Notes under the pieces: model-generated | Database searches by the model: none | Seen by the model: the letters and a program-made list of their open reading frames with translations, nothing else | What the model was told of the DNA's origin: nothing | Source: DRYS01 sp964491605 | Lineage (GTDB): Archaea; Thermoproteota; CALKCG01; B24; DRYS01 | DNA: 6,269 bases | Direction: 5' to 3' | Assembly: GCA_964491605.1 (NCBI GenBank) | Contig: CAZBGY010000030.1 | Coordinates: 1 to 6,269 of the forward strand | Translations under genes and position numbers: made by a program | Shown: positions 5,564-6,269 of the stretch, piece after piece | Numbering within the stretch: the first letter of the stretch is position 1 | How the letters are laid out: every line of letters starts with the position of its first letter

Positions 5564-5861
5564 TGATAGCTTGATTCTGAGTCATCTAACTAATGGTCTA
5601 AGTCTTAAAACGGACCGCCGTCTTAGCTGAATAGGAGTAATACAGGGCTAGCTCGAATATAGATTTACCAGTAAATTCAGCTTATCCTAGAGAGATAGAT
5701 GCTCGATCGCCTCCTTCCAGTCTCTCGCTGATTCTATATCGGTCGCGAGAAGGTACGATCCACATCGACATCGATAGCAGAGTGAGAGGAATACAATGGA
5801 TGGATCGATTTAGAAGTAAGAATAGTATCGTTAAGCATTAAGCATAGTAGAAATATTAAGG
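5564..5861. other. Gene-free stretch between the GH30-like and Lrp-like genes
   Basis: I see no supported coding frame, tRNA or known RNA here. It holds the 14-bp palindrome at 5663-5676, an 8-bp inverted repeat around it (AGCTGAAT 5625-5632 / ATTCAGCT 5675-5682), a weak 6-bp hairpin (TCTCGC 5723-5728 / GCGAGA 5745-5750) and a tandem pair of TTAAGCA (5831-5844) just past the glycosidase stop. It probably contains the end of the glycosidase transcript and the upstream control region of the regulator. Confidence 0.5.
5663..5676. promoter_or_regulatory. 14-bp palindrome ATTTACCAGTAAAT, candidate operator
   Basis: Perfect 6-bp arms around a 2-base centre, AT-rich, about 126 bp upstream of the candidate TATA box of the Lrp-like gene. 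The form is that of a dimeric HTH protein site. Autoregulation by the Lrp-like protein is an inference. Confidence 0.35.
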
Positions 5862-6269
5862 TTAAACAGTGGTAAGGGTTGTTATACTTTCCGGTGGAAG
5901 GGTTATTTCGAGTGAGTTATCCTTAACCGTTATATCGCCGATATACTTGCATTCTTCGGTTCTCGATGTACGGTATTGTTTGAGAGATGATGGTGGTGTA
6001 AGATTCTTCAAGGATATCCTAGCGTCAACAGTCGATTTCTCCTTATTTATCATAACGATCGTAACATCTCCGCTTCCTTCATCTAGGTAAGCTGAGATAA
6101 GGATTTGCGGGTTATCGCTTTTCGCATCTACCCTCACAGAACCTGGGTTTATGAATCTGAAGAACTGCTTGACCGCATAGTATTTAGGAGTCACATTGTA
6201 GTTATCCCCTCCTCTACTTATACTGATCAGCCCAGTCCCCCTATACCAGAATAGCTCCCAGACTAGGTA
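5862..6269 (-). CDS. GH30-like glycoside hydrolase, C-terminal part (5' end off window)
   Basis: The frame is open from the window edge to a TAA at 5862, giving 135 residues. It begins at the end of a TIM barrel (LVWELFWYRG, the last barrel strand and loop) and continues with NVTPKYYAVKQFFRFINPGSVRV, the linker found in GH30 xylanases and glucosidases as YYALGQFSKFIRPGxVRV. The rest is the GH30 side beta-sandwich: ILISAYLDEGSGDVTIVMIN, a YRTS strand, and the closing ITLPPESITTL that matches LPAQSVTTF. The catalytic glutamates would be upstream, outside the window, so the substrate (xylan-type or glucosidic) is not decidable, nor is secretion. A GTG at 6194 opens a shorter frame but falls inside the conserved linker and is not the start. 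There is no functional tie to the hydrogenase operon beyond shared strand. Confidence 0.8.
   Translation of the reverse strand, partial: YLVWELFWYRGTGLISISRGGDNYNVTPKYYAVKQFFRFINPGSVRVDAKSDNPQILISAYLDEGSGDVTIVMINKEKSTVDARISLKNLTPPSSLKQYRTSRTEECKYIGDITVKDNSLEITLPPESITTLTTV

Noticed and set aside
5723..5750. TCTCGC/GCGAGA hairpin as a terminator or small RNA
   Set aside because: Six-pair stem with a 16-base loop and no following T-run; too weak to call.
5831..5844. Tandem TTAAGCA pair as a repeat element or attachment site
   Set aside because: Only two 7-bp copies, with no flanking mobile gene; may be chance.
5869..6090. Plus-strand open frame opposite the glycosidase
   Set aside because: Antisense to well-conserved GH30 side-domain strands.

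Overview
The window reads as a piece of a thermophilic anaerobic archaeal genome, probably of the Thermoproteota/Korarchaeia/Bathyarchaeia kind. The grounds are heavy use of AGG/AGA (Arg), ATA (Ile) and CTA (Leu) codons, a TATA-box style promoter placed for near-leaderless transcription, an archaeal-type Lrp/AsnC regulator, and hydrogenase modules of archaeal type. The lineage call is an inference. All recognised genes lie on the minus strand, so transcription runs from high to low coordinates.

Layout in transcription order. (a) 6269-5862: the C-terminal part of a GH30-like glycoside hydrolase, cut by the window edge. (b) 5861-5564: a gene-free stretch of about 300 bp that holds a perfect 14-bp palindrome. 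(c) 5497-5030: an Lrp/AsnC-family regulator. (d) 5029-4836: a regulatory gap with a TATA box and several inverted repeats. (e) 4835 to beyond position 1: a compact redox operon. Its genes are a GcvH-like lipoyl carrier protein, a NuoE/HydC-like [2Fe-2S] protein, a NuoF/HydB-like flavoprotein split by a one-base frameshift in a G5 run, a HoxU/NuoG-like ferredoxin protein, and a very unusual hydrogenase subunit cut by the window start.

The centrepiece is the last two genes. The first carries the N-terminal [2Fe-2S] and His-Cys3 [4Fe-4S] modules of an [FeFe]-hydrogenase/NuoG chain, followed by the C-terminal eight-cysteine two-cluster domain of a group 3-type [NiFe]-hydrogenase small subunit. 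The second carries the N-terminal proximal-cluster domain of a [NiFe] small subunit, followed by the two [4Fe-4S] clusters and the H-domain of an [FeFe] hydrogenase. The two proteins look like the products of a reciprocal exchange between a HydA-like gene and a [NiFe] small-subunit gene. The H-domain has lost the TSCCP motif that supplies an H-cluster ligand, so [FeFe] chemistry is doubtful. Hydrogen activation, if any, would then need a [NiFe] large subunit, which is not in this window. Hybrid [FeFe]/[NiFe] hydrogenases have been described in archaea; this locus appears to belong to that class.

Together the operon encodes an NAD(P)-linked, FMN- and Fe-S-rich soluble complex with the HydABC arrangement (NuoE + NuoF with a ferredoxin tail + HydA-like chain). 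It could couple H2, NAD(P)H and ferredoxin, possibly by electron bifurcation (inferred). The co-encoded lipoyl-type carrier protein is an unexpected partner. I found no rRNA, tRNA, CRISPR, insertion sequence or maturation gene here.
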